Positions 44,081 to 55,690 of a stretch of 64,000 nt of DNA are shown one piece after another. Made by a program: the position numbers and the translations under genes. The notes under the pieces are model-generated. The model was not told where the DNA came from, searched no databases, and saw only the letters and a list, made by a program, of their open reading frames with translations. Source of the DNA: Tetrastigma voinierianum (taxonomy: Eukaryota > Streptophyta > Magnoliopsida > Vitales > Vitaceae); assembly GCA_016808115.1 (NCBI GenBank), contig JAEQBH010000293.1:305479-369478 (forward strand), read 5' to 3'. Positions within the stretch are counted from its first letter, which is position 1; the number at the start of each line of letters is the position of its first letter.

Positions 44081-46211
44081 TGTGACACCCAGAACCCAGG
44101 GGTCCGTTGACAACCCGTTAACCCGTAGAATACCTACATCTATTGAGTACCTCAAATGCCACAAACTGAGTGAAAATGGCCACATCGGGCCCATACATCC
44201 ATACTCATCAAAATACACCCAACTATATTACAATAGTTCCAAGAGTTTAATTACATGCTCTTATACAAACATATATCAAAATGAATTGTTCTACTACATG
44301 TTTTACAAAAATACGAATTAAAGCCACATTCTGGCTTTCTTCTCAATATCAGCCTCTCAGTGATGCCGCCTCCTCAGAACCTTTGTACCCGGGAAGGGGG
44401 TCCCCATCACCTGCAGCCCAATAGAGTAAAACTTACCAGGCTACTCCCCACCTAAATGCACATGCAATGGTCATGCCATAAACACATTCCAATCAAGATT
44501 ATGTCAATCCTAGAATGGAATCTACATGCCATGAATGAGATGCGACTCACCATATACCCTGTACCAAGTCCTCACAAACTTCTCTCAACATGAACTTGCC
44601 ATGTATGAAAACCGTTCTCAAAACAAAAGATTTTTGTTTTGAAACTCACTAGACAACCTCCGACTAACTGCTTTATTCCAAAAGCATTGGACATTCTCCG
44701 ACTATAGCTTTATTCAAAAGCCATTGGACATTCTTCGATGAAAGCTTTATTCAAAAGCTATGTGCCTTTGTGGCAGCGAACTCTTTTCGAGCGTCTCACC
44801 ACAGTATCGCGACACCTTCTCGACACTTTCGGCCAACGTTGGGGATCCATATGTGTAACCAAAACACAGGTCTTCACCGAGGGGGTGTCTATCCTACTTG
44901 TTAAAAATGCACATAATTACAACCAAACTTTGATTCATGTGACTCTCTTGGACGATGTTCCTTAGACCGAGCTCATTACCAACACCAAACATAGTGTTGA
45001 TTTTCCTATGCACCCACACCCATTTACTGCAACATACAAGTGCATAAATGCAATGCAAATGTGCCATTGCCTATTTACCATGCTACATATATAATGAGTG
45101 CTATATGTGCATGCCTACTCATGCATCAATTGGACACTCATATCAGTAAGCATATAAATTCCAATTAAGTTATACAATTCATGTCAATATTCATAATCAC
45201 ACAAATATCAACATAAATTACTCAATCAGCATGTCATTCAAATCAAGAAACGACACATAAAATGGTCCCAAATCTCAGACCTAGAAAACAGGGCATCTCT
45301 CAGTCCCTTACAACAGTGAACCATTCTGGTTCTGTTCATCACCGAATTTCATGTTTCAGGCCGTAAATAGCCCCAAACACCATAACACACAATAAAACCC
45401 GAAGACATCAGTCCCGCAACCAAACACAGTCTTGGACTGCCCGAAAATAGTCCTAAATATTCCAACATTTAGTCCCAAAATCTTGAAACTAAATCCCATG
45501 GCCAGTCACGGCTCCGAAGAAAACCCACGCCATTAAATGGCCTTTAGGATAAAAATAACCAAGGTAGGAGAAAACTCTTACCTCTTGGAATTTGGCGAAA
45601 ACCCCAGATTATTGTACCTACGCGAAGCTCTCATTGCGTAGACGAACTTTGCATCTTGCTCCGACGAAAACCGACGGCCCGATCTCTGTAGATCTTAGAG
45701 AGAAGGTAGAGCTTTTCTCTATAAACCCTCTTCTCCTCTCTTTTGCCGTATCCCAGACCAAAACCAAGAAAATGACCTCCCTTTTCCCTTTTTGCCCCTT
45801 TTTGGTTTGACTTCTCTTACCAACTAACACATGTCTTCATGTGAGCCATGAATCTTTTGCTTTTTACTATTCATGTGCCATGTGTCACATAGACACATGC
45901 ATTAGGTGGAAATTGCTACACCACATGCCTCTCATGCCATGTGCACCCCTCACAAGCTGCCATGTGGTAGCCACATGGTAAATCCTTGTGTCACTAGACA
46001 CCCGATGTCTCGAAAAACGTGAAATCTCGACCATCTCGGAATTCAACGAAATTTGACAAGGTGGTTGGATTTCGCGAGAAAATTCCAACGGTGCGATCCG
46101 TTTCATCATCCAAGATCTAGAAAAATTCCATCTTTTCCCACTGGACTATAGCGACAAATTTACCATTTCGCCCCTTTCTAGAAAAATTGCATTTTTTTTT
46201 CAGGTTTTACA
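44081..46211 (-). mobile_element. Solo LTR, family I, minus strand
   Basis: On the minus strand it starts TGTAAAACCTG at 46211 and ends GGGTTCTGGGTGTCACA at 44081. It is 2.1 kb with no interior. It aligns with the plus-strand copies at 20568 and 30061, including the shared LTR box at 44439-44453 and the donor-like AGGTAAGAGTT block near 45575. It inserted into the end of family II pol. Confidence 0.9.
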
Positions 46212-46342
46212 ATGCATACTAGTTATCCTTTCTTATTTGAGGACAAAGGTATGTTGTTTAGTCATTGAATGTTAAATGATTGTTGCATGTGTATGTGATT
46301 ATATGTATATGTGTGCATGAATTTCGGGGACAGAATTCTTTT
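46212..46342 (+). other. End of family II pol and 3' untranslated stretch
   Basis: The first ~40 bases finish the integrase tail (YPFLFEDKG). The rest is a short untranslated stretch. Confidence 0.65.
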
Positions 46343-46355
46343 AAGGAGAAAAGAA
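46343..46355 (+). promoter_or_regulatory. Polypurine tract of family II element
   Basis: AAGGAGAAAAGAA lies directly before the 3' LTR start TGTGAAAACCC at 46356. Confidence 0.8.
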
Positions 46356-47915
46356 TGTGAAAACCCACGTAAATTTGAATTTTTTTTCGTAAAACGATAA
46401 ATTACCTTTATAGTATAGGTTGCAAGATTGGAAATTCTCTAGATCTCGAATGACGAAACGGACCTCGCCATTGGAATTGTCTTGTGAAATCTAGATACCT
46501 AGTTGAATTTCGTTGAATTCCAAGATAATCGGAATTTCACGTATTTCGAGGCGAATGGACAAATGACGTGGTAACACGTGGCATGATGCCACATGGCATC
46601 ATGTCTATCACATGAGGAGCCATGTGGGTGGTGGATGCTACATGGCAAAGAGCATGTGCCCATGTGACACATGGGAGAAAATTGAGTGTCATGGGTGACA
46701 CTTGTCAAAAAGAGGAACCATGTGGGTGACACATGGAAACCATGTGTCACACCACTAAGGTAGGAAAATGGGTGAGGGGAGAGACAGATCAGTTTGGTGG
46801 AGGAGAGAAAGAAAAGAAAAGAAAGAAAGAAAATAGGAAGATAAGGGAGGGGAGGAAGAGACAAACGATTCTTCCTTCGAGCTATGGCTAACCGACAGTC
46901 AGAACTAGTCGGAGCAAGAGGCAAAGTTGGTCTACTGAGCGAGAGCTTCGCGTAAGTACAGAAATCAGGAGGTTTCACCAAAGCTCCAAGGAGGTAGGGG
47001 TTTCTCCTTCTCTAGTTATTTCATGCTTAAGGGTTGTTCAATGGCCATACGGTTCAACTCTAACCTTAGGGCTGGTTCAAAGACAGTTTAGATTGTGCTT
47101 TTGACAGTCTAAGATTAGTTTTATGGTCTGTTTGGTTTCCGAGACTACTGTTTCGGAGCTGGTTGTGTGTCTTGATGTTTGGGGTTGTTCATGGCCTAAA
47201 TAAGGACTATTATGGTGGTCTGAACCGGGATTGGTTCATGGAAATTAGGGAATGAGTGATGCCTGGCTTTTGGGATCTGAAATTTAGGAACTTTTTCTGC
47301 GTGTCATTGCTTGATATTGAATGACATGCTGGATTGTGTTTTGAATTATGTTAATATATGCATATTTAGATATATTTACATGGGTTGAGTTAAATTATAT
47401 GTGTTTGATATAATCATCCATGATACTTGGCATGAAGTATGGTGTGTAAATGTTTCATGTACCATTCATTATACATGTAACATGAGATAACATGCAGTGG
47501 CATTTTGCATTGCATATGAACGGGGACATCGCATTGATTTGGGTGTGTGTGCATGGTTATGATCATTCACCATACTTGGTGGATTGATGGTGGGCTCGAT
47601 ACCTTGGACGATGTCCAACATAGTCGCTTGGTTGCACAACACGGAAAAATGTGCGGTGGGTAATAGCAAGAAATGCTAGACACTCCCTCCAGTTAAAGGC
47701 CCGGACTGGTTTAGAAGTATCCGACGGTGAAAGTCTAAAAAGCTTTGGAAGGCGTTCGGAGTCCTACGATGAGACCCCGGAAATTCGCTGCCCACAAAAC
47801 ACACAAGACTTGTTTATCAAGTGATCATTGAAGGTGACTATCCAATGGGTTTTGATTATAAAAAAAAAAAAGCATTTTGTTTGGAAAAAGATCATTGGAT
47901 AAGAACATCAATGAC
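46356..47915 (+). repeat. 3' LTR of family II element, left part
   Basis: It starts TGTGAAAACCCACG and follows the 5' LTR closely (compare 33994-35565) until it is cut at about 47916 inside the AAGAACATCAATGAC block. The remainder, including any TGTCGCGACA array, lies right of the window. Confidence 0.88.
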
Positions 47916-49220
47916 CGATTACTACTGAAATAGTGTTATTTTATACTACTAACACTCCAGGTTTTGAGCACTTTTTGCGTAGTAATCAGCCTAAGTAACC
48001 CATTTTGCATGTTAAGGACCTTGTGATGCTATTGATTACTTTTCATGGCGAGTTTTGTTGTTTTCACAGGCCATTTGTACCAAATTTAAGAAATCAGCTC
48101 TTTCATAAAGAATCCAAGTCAAAATAAAAGCATCAGATCAAAATTTGGAAGAGCAGAAACGGTGCAGAGAAGAAGCAGGAAGCCTGGCAATTTCGTAATT
48201 TCGCAACCCCTGCGAAATTTCGCAATGTTGCGAAATTGACCGTCCCTTGTTTTTTATTGACTTTTTGTTCCCTTTTTGAATTCTTCCCATTGTGCCCCCT
48301 TTGTAATAGTTGTAGCTTATGTTATGTTGGTAATTTGTGTTGGTGGTAAGGCTTGATATACCAACCATAAGACTTTGTAAAGATCAATCATTCTTGTATT
48401 GGAATTAGTGAAGCTTCTCCAAGAAGCTCCCCGTTTCTCTTCCACTTTCTTACACTTTCTTTCATTTTCTTGCTAGCCAAACACCCTCTGGGGATGAAAA
48501 CTCTGAGGATGAGTGGCTAAACTCCCTCATTCCCTAAAGTAAAAGGCACAAGGCAAGGGAAACTAAGGTAATGTAGGGGTTCTCATGGTTTTCAAGTAGG
48601 TATTCACTGCTCTTAATGGTTTTCTTCTTCAAATCTTATCCACCTTGGATGGTTAGTATTTGGTAATCTTTTAGGGTTTATTGGATGCTTATTGCTAGAT
48701 CTAGTAATGCCTGTTAGTTATCATTCATTGGCTATTGGAATGTGAGTCAAGGAGGTCTGTTTCTACTATCCGAGGCCATTAATGCTCAGTGAATCCCATT
48801 TCTAGTGGATAGTTATTGTGGGTCAGCTTTTATAGCAAAATGAAGATCTGGTTTAGGAGATGACTATAGGTCATCCTCCCCAACGCGAGGAAAAGACCCG
48901 AGAAACCCTCATTTGCCCTAGGAACCTAAGCCCAGTGACCTAACGCTTCAAGGATTTCTATTTTATATTCTACTTCATTTTATTTTCAGTTTTCACCATC
49001 AAAACCCACTGCTTTTATGAAAACCCCAAAATCCAAACTAGATTCACCAGTGTGAGCCTTACTGTCATTCATTTACATAAAGAAAACCCATCCCGTTGGA
49101 CGATTCTAAAGCCGTTATACTACAGTAGCTATGCTACGTCTAGTATAAGGTGTTAGGTTTTTATAAATTTTGTTGATACACACCCTACGAGCTACGAATC
49201 AAATAACACCCTGCTAGGCA
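47916..49220 (+). repeat. Left LTR of the Athila-like element
   Basis: It aligns with 21892-23286 and 26224-27638: GGTTTTGAGCACTTTTT, GCGAAATTTCGCAA blocks, the GGGGATGAAAACTCTGAGGATG block and ATAAATTTTGTTGAT near the end. It ends CTGCTAGGCA just before the primer site. Confidence 0.82.
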
Positions 49221-49229
49221 TGAATCAAA

Positions 49230-49247
49230 TGACGCCATTGCCGAGGA
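49230..49247 (+). promoter_or_regulatory. Primer binding site for tRNA-Asp
   Basis: TGACGCCATTGCCGAGGA differs by three G-to-A changes from TGGCGCCGTTGCCGGGGA, the tRNA-Asp site used by many Athila and Tat elements. It lies nine bases after the LTR end. Confidence 0.85.
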
Positions 49248-49406
49248 TGGTGCCTAAGTGCAAATGACAAATGATTGAACACTTGTGATCCTCATCACAA
49301 GTTCTGGTGAATTTACTTTTATTTTCTGTTTAGCATTTTTCTGTCAGTTTATTAATTTTGTTTCACTGTTTATTTTTTTTAGCTAACACTAACCCTTTAG
49401 TTAGAA

Positions 49407-51094
49407 TTGTTTTATTGTCTGTTGGTTTCTGTCCTGTTCTTGATACAAGAGTGCATGTTCCAGTGGGTTAGGAATTTTGAAGGTAGGCTAATCAAGGTCA
49501 GTCTCCCACAGGAACCAAAATCTGCAGTGATCTCAAATTTGAACCAAATGGAACCACCAGAGGAAGAGCAAAACAATCAGCAGCCAGTGGAGAGAAACCC
49601 TAATGCATATAGGTCCATGAGGGACCACATACACCCTCCACGGATGAGTGCACCCTCGTATATTGTGCCTCTAACAAAACAGATAGTGATTAGGCCCCAC
49701 ATTGTGCCATTGCTACCCACTTTTCATGGAATGGAGAGTGAAAATCCCTATCCTCACATGTGGGAGTTTGAAAAGGTGTGCAATACTTTCAAGGAGAAGA
49801 CTGGCAGTGTGGACCTTATGAGGCTCAAGCTTTTTCCCTTCACACAGAAGGATAAAGCTAAAATTTGGCTTAACTCCCTGAGGCCGAGGAGCATTCGGAA
49901 CTGGACTGAGATGCAAGCCGAGTTTCTGAAGAAGTTCTTCCCTACCCACATAACAAACGGCCTGAAGAGGCAAATTTCCAACTTCTCAGCCAAGGACAAT
50001 GAGAAACTCTATGAGTATTGGGAAAGATACTTGGAAGCCCTCAACGCTTGCCCTCACCATGGATTTGACACATGGTTGCTAGTTAGCTATTTTTATGATG
50101 GAATTTCCCTTGCCATGAAGTAATTATTAGAGACAATGTGCAAAGGGGATTTCATGAGCAAAAATTCGGAGGAAGCTTTGGATTTTCTGAATTATGTAGC
50201 TGAAGCCTCTAAAGCTTAGGATGAGTCTAATCTAAGGGAAGTGGAACGGATGAGGCTTCAATCCAGTCAATCCAATACTAGGGGTGGTATGTATTCTCTT
50301 CCGGAAGACATGGATATGAAGGCTAAAGTGTCAACCATAGCTAGGAGGTTAAAAGAATTGGAAGGAAGAAGACTGCATGAGGTATAGGCAGTGACTAAGG
50401 TCCTTGTACAAGCCAAGCTATGTTTTATCTGTCAGTCAACTGAGCATGTGGGAGAGTAGTGTCCTACTATTCCAGCTGTTAGAGGGATGTTTGCTGATCA
50501 AGCCAATTTTGTGGGTCAATACAAGCCTCTAACTAATGCACCATATGGAAACACCTATAACCCTAGTTGGAGGAACCACTCAAATCTCTCCTGGAAACCA
50601 AAGCCTCCCCAGTATGCACCCCCTCCTGCACAACCACAGTATGGTTCTTCATCTCAGCCATCACCACCACAATCAACATCTCCAGTTGAGCAGGCAATAC
50701 TGAATCTGAGTAAGGTGGTGGGTGACTTTGTAGGAGAGCAGAAATCAGTGAATGACCAGCTAAATAATAGAATTGACACTGTGGATAACACCTTAAAGAA
50801 GAAATTAGATGGGTTCCAAAGTGAAATTGCTCAAAAATTTGATAACTTGCAGTATTCAATTTCAAGGCTAACCAATCAATAGCAGGTGCAGGAAAAGGGT
50901 AAGTTTCCTTCTCAAACTCAGCCAAACCCCAAGGGAGTTCATGAAATAGCCTCTACCAGTGAACCCACTCCCAAGATGGATGAGGTGAAAGCAGTTATCA
51001 CCTTGAGGAGTGGTAAACAAGTTGAGCAACCAATGCCCAAACCAATTGAAAAGGCTAAAGAAGAAAAAGGGGGTGAGCCGGAAAGGATTGTAAT
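49407..51094 (+). pseudogene. Gag, Athila-like element
   Basis: The frame 49407-50123 (238 codons) contains the gag core; the likely start is the in-frame ATG at 49548 (MEPPEEEQ). Blocks include PTFHGMESENPY, RLKLFPFTQKDKAKIWLNSL and NWTEMQAEFLKKFFPTH, typical of Retrotrans_gag. After a stop it continues through CFICQSTEHVGE with a stop then CP, a CCHC knuckle with one TAG (about 50416-50465). The C-terminal frame 50487-50882 is proline/glutamine-rich with a coiled coil. The last frame 50886-51128 keeps the AVITLRSGKQVE block before protease. It is cut at 51094 by family IV. Confidence 0.9.
51090..51094. repeat. Target site duplication GTAAT, left
   Basis: GTAAT before TGTAAGACC at 51095; identical at 60591-60595. 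The gag-pol sequence continues across. Confidence 0.9.
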
Positions 51095-53142
51095 TGTAAG
51101 ACCTGAGAAATTCCAATTTCTGGAATAAGGGCAAAATCGTAATTTTGATTACCAAATTGTAATTTCCCCTCGGGTTAAAACTGGAATCTAATTTCTAGAT
51201 CTCGGATTTATGAAACGGATTGCACCGCGGAATCGCTCGCGAAATCTAGTTAGCACATAAAATTTCATAATTTTCCGAGACGGAAGCTCCGCGACGCCGA
51301 GGCATCGCTCGGGTGCCGTGAACCGATTTTCGGCGCGACGAAAGGCACAGATAGCATGTACCAAGGTACCATGCGGTATGAGTAGAGAAATAACGAAATG
51401 GATGACCGAGGTAGCCATCATCAAACTGCAAGTTATGATTACAACGGTCACATGAGATTTGATTTTGGTCACTAAAATGACAAAATTGTCAATAGTGTTT
51501 CATCTCTTTCATTAAGCCAAATCAAAGAAACGTGGAGCCATTTTTGGGGATGCAGTAGCTTTGGATTTGAGAGCTTTAGAGAGAGAGTGCTTTCTCAGAT
51601 ATCTAAGATCCAACCGTTTACGGCCTTCTGGCGAGAAGGAAAAACTATTCATGCGAGTGTGCCACGCAAAGTGGGAACCCCTGGGCTTAATGGGCTTTCT
51701 TCAAACTCCTCGGCGAGGATTCTCCCCACGCGATCTACTTTAAAATGTTTTACTAATGTTTGCCAGAATGAGGCCAGGCCGTTTGATCTGTCCCAAAACA
51801 TGGGACCGAATTATTGGAAATTTTAGAAACTTTGAGAGTCAAGTTTGTATAGTCCCACGAGGGGCTGTTTGGGTTGATTATGTGTTGATTTATATTAATT
51901 GGTGCTTGGTATGCATTGGGTCGAATGGTCGGGTGGATTGCGGATTCACTAAGTGAACCTGAAACAGGATTTTCAGAATAGTAAACGAGGGTTTCATTAT
52001 TCCCGAAATAGTGTTCTCAAAATATATTTTTGTGAAAATATGCTGGTCGAAAGTGATTTAAATTAAATTGCTCGTGGTTTGATCATTAGCCCAAGGAGCT
52101 AATTTGATGTGATGAATGTATAATTGCATATAACATGATCAGGTGTGATTTTTATCATGTAATATATTCGTGGTTATATATTTGCATGTGATTGGGATCG
52201 ACCGAACTGCATACATAAAGATTCCATATGCACCGGAACATCCAGCGAGCGGTGAAAGCAAAAGAGATACCCAGGAAAGCCAGGCGTTCTGAGGTCGTAA
52301 AACGTTGTGGGTCGAGCCGAGGGTGGTTCCGTCAATAAGGCATCAAACGCCTGTTTTTTCCTACGATATATATTCACCTGAGGCCGCAATCCGTTAGCAA
52401 TCAATAATAGAGAACGTAACGTTTCGATACCCACTGATGAGATATTCACATTCGGTGTAACCAGCAACAAATACGAGAAGGTCGGTCCGTCGACGCCCAA
52501 ATCGGAGGAGGGCAGCTCCATCCAGGTCGCCCACGCCAAAACTAATAGGCCCATATTGGCGCTTGTGTTATCAGAGAGCCCGTAGTATCCCAGATCCGAA
52601 GCCGGTCGCGCGTGAGCTATTCGGGCAGATTCATATCGTTAATGTGTTATTCCAATGATCACAACGCGACTAGGTGGTGAGTAGCCCACTTTAGGCGATT
52701 CTCCCATCGAGCTTTAGCTCACCTCACGGACCCCTTATTTTACAGTACGGGGTGAGCGCGGCGAGGGGACGGCTCGTCCAAGAGGTTGAGTCTTGAAGAA
52801 AGCCGCTTTTGATGATTTGCATGTATTAGAACTCTTTTAAGTTTAATATATGTATTGTTTAAGAGTAAAAATATTAACTCTTGTAAATTATTTGGGTATA
52901 TAGTCGGGTTTCCATATCAGTATGTACATCGAGTATCGCTTGCGGGGCCCAAGGTCAGATTGATATATATTGTATATATCGGACTGCTTGGGGGACAGTA
53001 AGCATGCAGGGTATCGCTGGCAGAGCTCCTCGCATAAAGGAGACTCGCCTCGATTTTTCAAAGTAGCGTCGTAATCTTAATATCCACCGGAATTCGCGGC
53101 CGGGACGGGTAGTCAACGGACCCTCGTGGTTTTGGGGCCACA
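51095..53142 (+). repeat. 5' LTR of family IV element
   Basis: It starts TGTAAGACCTGAG and ends GGTTTTGGGGCCACA. It shares GGGCAAAATCGTAA, AGATCTCGGATT and the AGGTGGTGAGTAGCCCACTT box (52672-52691) with the other families. It lacks the tandem array present in the 3' LTR at 59730-59970. Confidence 0.88.
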
Positions 53143-53440
53143 AATTATATCGTAGCTTAGGTATACGTATCACCTAGGGAGCCTGGTTTGGGTATCCATC
53201 ACCACTAGGTGTGGTTTGAGCGATAAGTGTAGGTATGAGATTACCCAGAAAATCGCGGACAAAAACTAGAACACTACATGCACGTGTGTTGATGTGTTTT
53301 GTGTATTTTGTGAATTATTTGATGATTGGTGTATGCTTGAATTGCTTTAGGGGTAAGATTAAAAGTGGGTGCTTGGTGATAAGTACATGGAAGTGTGTTA
53401 AAAAATATTTAGAAATATTTTGAGTGCACATTGTGTAAAA
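53143..53440 (+). other. Leader start, family IV
   Basis: Non-coding. A degenerate primer site may lie in ATATCGTAGC just after the LTR, but the match to initiator tRNA-Met is too poor to assert. Confidence 0.4.
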
Positions 53441-54000
53441 CTTGAAATGAGATAAATTGAAATCAATTTATTTGGTTTATTGGATAACAAAATAGAAATT
53501 TTAATGAAATTTTAAAGGTGTGAGAACATTTTGGGTGTTTACAGTGTGTAAACTTGAACCAAAGAAATAAACAAAATAAATTCATGATTTATTTGGTTTA
53601 GAGGTGAAGAAATTTCTGACTTTTAAGGTTTTACAAAGGTAAAATCGACTGTGAATTAAATAAAATAAATTTTTCTAAATTTATTTGGATTGTTGGAGCA
53701 GAAGAAAATTTAGGCCAAGAAAATAAATTTTACTAAATTTATTTTGATGAGGAATTGAAGAAAATGATTTTCTATGATTTTACAAGTAGTAAAATTGAAG
53801 AATGGAAGGAAATAAATTCTTTATAAATTTATTTGGGTGGGAGAAAATTTTTCAAGAAAATCAAAAGGAAAATAAATTTTATAAAATTTATTTGGTTATG
53901 AGGTGAGAAAATAATTTTCTAAGGTTTTATATGCGGTATAAAATTTAAGAAAATGAGGTTAAATAAATTTTTATAAATTTATTTATATTAAAGAGTATGA
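53440..54000. repeat. Array of AAATAAATTT..AAATTTATTT hairpins in family IV leader
   Basis: Seven units pair AAATAAATT-like and AATTTATTTGG-like arms across short loops, near 53450, 53570, 53660, 53722, 53808, 53868 and 53958. Each is usually followed by a GTGAG/GAAGAAAAT-type spacer. Spacing is about 60-115 bases. No reading frame is conserved. Confidence 0.8.
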
Positions 54001-54099
54001 AAAAAAAATGATTTTTAGTGGATTTTAGTGATTTTCATACCACTGAAATGAATGAAAAATAAAAGAAAAAATTTTTTTTTGACAGAATCGCTTGCCACG

Positions 54100-54475
54100 T
54101 CACACTATTGAAAAAAATTCTATTGCAATACGCTTTTGTATTGCAAGAGAGAAAGAGAATTGAGGGTTAGTCACACACTCAGATTGATTGAGGCTTGTGT
54201 AGACTAGGATTGTATTGCAGGATTTATATTGCAAGTGACTAGGCTGCATGAAATTGTATTGCAATACAATGTTTTGTATTGCAGGCTGGAAGGTGGCCTG
54301 GCTTGAGGGAGATGTTGTGTCACAATACAAAAAGTGTATTGTGACTGAAATTTGGCTAAGGGGATCAGACAGAAGAGGAGGTTGAGAGGTACAAAAGAAA
54401 ATTGTATTGCAATAATTGTATTGCAAGTGTAGTGGAAAGGTATTGCAATACAATTTTTGTATCATGGATAAAACA
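54100..54475. repeat. Array of TTGTATTGCAATACAA palindromes in family IV leader
   Basis: About ten whole or half copies of TATTGCAATAC / TTGTATTGCA are scattered here (for example near 54121, 54140, 54212, 54258, 54397, 54441), with a variant CACAATACAAAAAGTGTATTGTG near 54322. A full TTGTATTGCAATACAA lies at 54256-54271. Confidence 0.85.
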
Positions 54476-55017
54476 GTAGAATCGCTTCACGTGAATTATG
54501 AACGTGAATCCGAATATTAATCAATGAACAAGAACCCGTGAATAGTAATCATTGAACAAAGAACGCTTGACCTGGCCAACAATGAATGCAATTTCAAATT
54601 TTTTTTTTTTGAAAAATTTCAAATAAAATCAAATAAATTTTGATAAAATTTTGAAAATAAAATTTCGTTGAAAACAATATTTTAAACACAAAATTAATTG
54701 CGATATTAATCAGCTATGTAGATCGTGTCTCCTGGCCGTGTTCATGCCTCTTAGACATCAGATCGATTAACTACCGTTTGAAATCATGATTGCGCGGTAG
54801 TTGTAGGGAAGTTATAGCTTATGCAAGATGCGTATAGGAAAAAATGATGAGAATGTGCTAATAGACCGATGACCTGTGGATTCGACATCGGAACCCGTGG
54901 TCGACTTTAACGCTACTTAGGAAATGAAAGGGTCTGCTCATGGTTGTTAGGTCTATTGGCAAGGCATATTGCTAGTTAGATCTTAAATAAAAGTTAAATG
55001 ATTCTTGTTGCCATGTA

Positions 55018-55450
55018 ATGGGGTGTGTAATGTTGACTAGAGGACGAGACACGAGACGTCCACTGGAGACCGGTCGCACTACGCATACACCCGACCAAAT
55101 TGCCCCGTAATTGATCAAATGGCCTTGTAGAGGTCGTAGGTGTTGTAGAGGCTACTATTGCACAAGCTCGCATAGCAGGTAGTCAGGGAGATCCTAGTAA
55201 ACCCCAAGGGTTTAGGACGCATCATCCTCCGACATTCACAGGGGGAGGAGATCTGATGGTGGCCGACCATTGGTTCATGCAGATCGAGAAGGTGTTAGAG
55301 GCCATGGAGATTACCGGTTAATCTACTCTCAGATTAGGCTAGCCATGCTCTAGCTAGAGAATGAGGCCCAAATAGGGTTAAATGGGCAAGTGACCTCTAG
55401 TGACCTTAGAGTGGTTTTTCGCAGACGTGAGTTCCTCCTGCATTGCAGGA
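55018..55450 (+). pseudogene. Gag relic, family IV
   Basis: Across shifting frames the sequence encodes traces of the family II gag start: HHPPTFTGGG, GDLMVADHWF and VLEAMEIT-type blocks at 55210-55310, then an ARLWLAML-like decayed helix. No zinc knuckle is visible, and most of the gag C-terminus is missing. Confidence 0.75.
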
Positions 55451-55690
55451 GAATAAAGAATGATAGCCGAGGTCAGCGAAGTTAGAGATCTCGAGGACTC
55501 TACCACAAAGTGGACCTCGAGAACTGCGGACATGTCAAAGTTCGATGTCATCCTTGGGGGTGGATGGATCGGGCCGAGAGCTAAGGTGATCGTTATTTCC
55601 ATTGTGAGCGAGAGGTTACTATACGCAGGACGGTACTCGTATGGTGTTTCAGGGGGACAAACATGACATTTTGCCTAGACAAAGATAATG
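55451..55690 (+). pseudogene. Protease relic, family IV
   Basis: The frame 55460-55666 keeps EVRDLEDS, RTADMSKFDVILGGGW and AKVIVIS, the second half of the family II protease (compare 38670-38790). The active-site DSGA half is absent. Confidence 0.75.
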
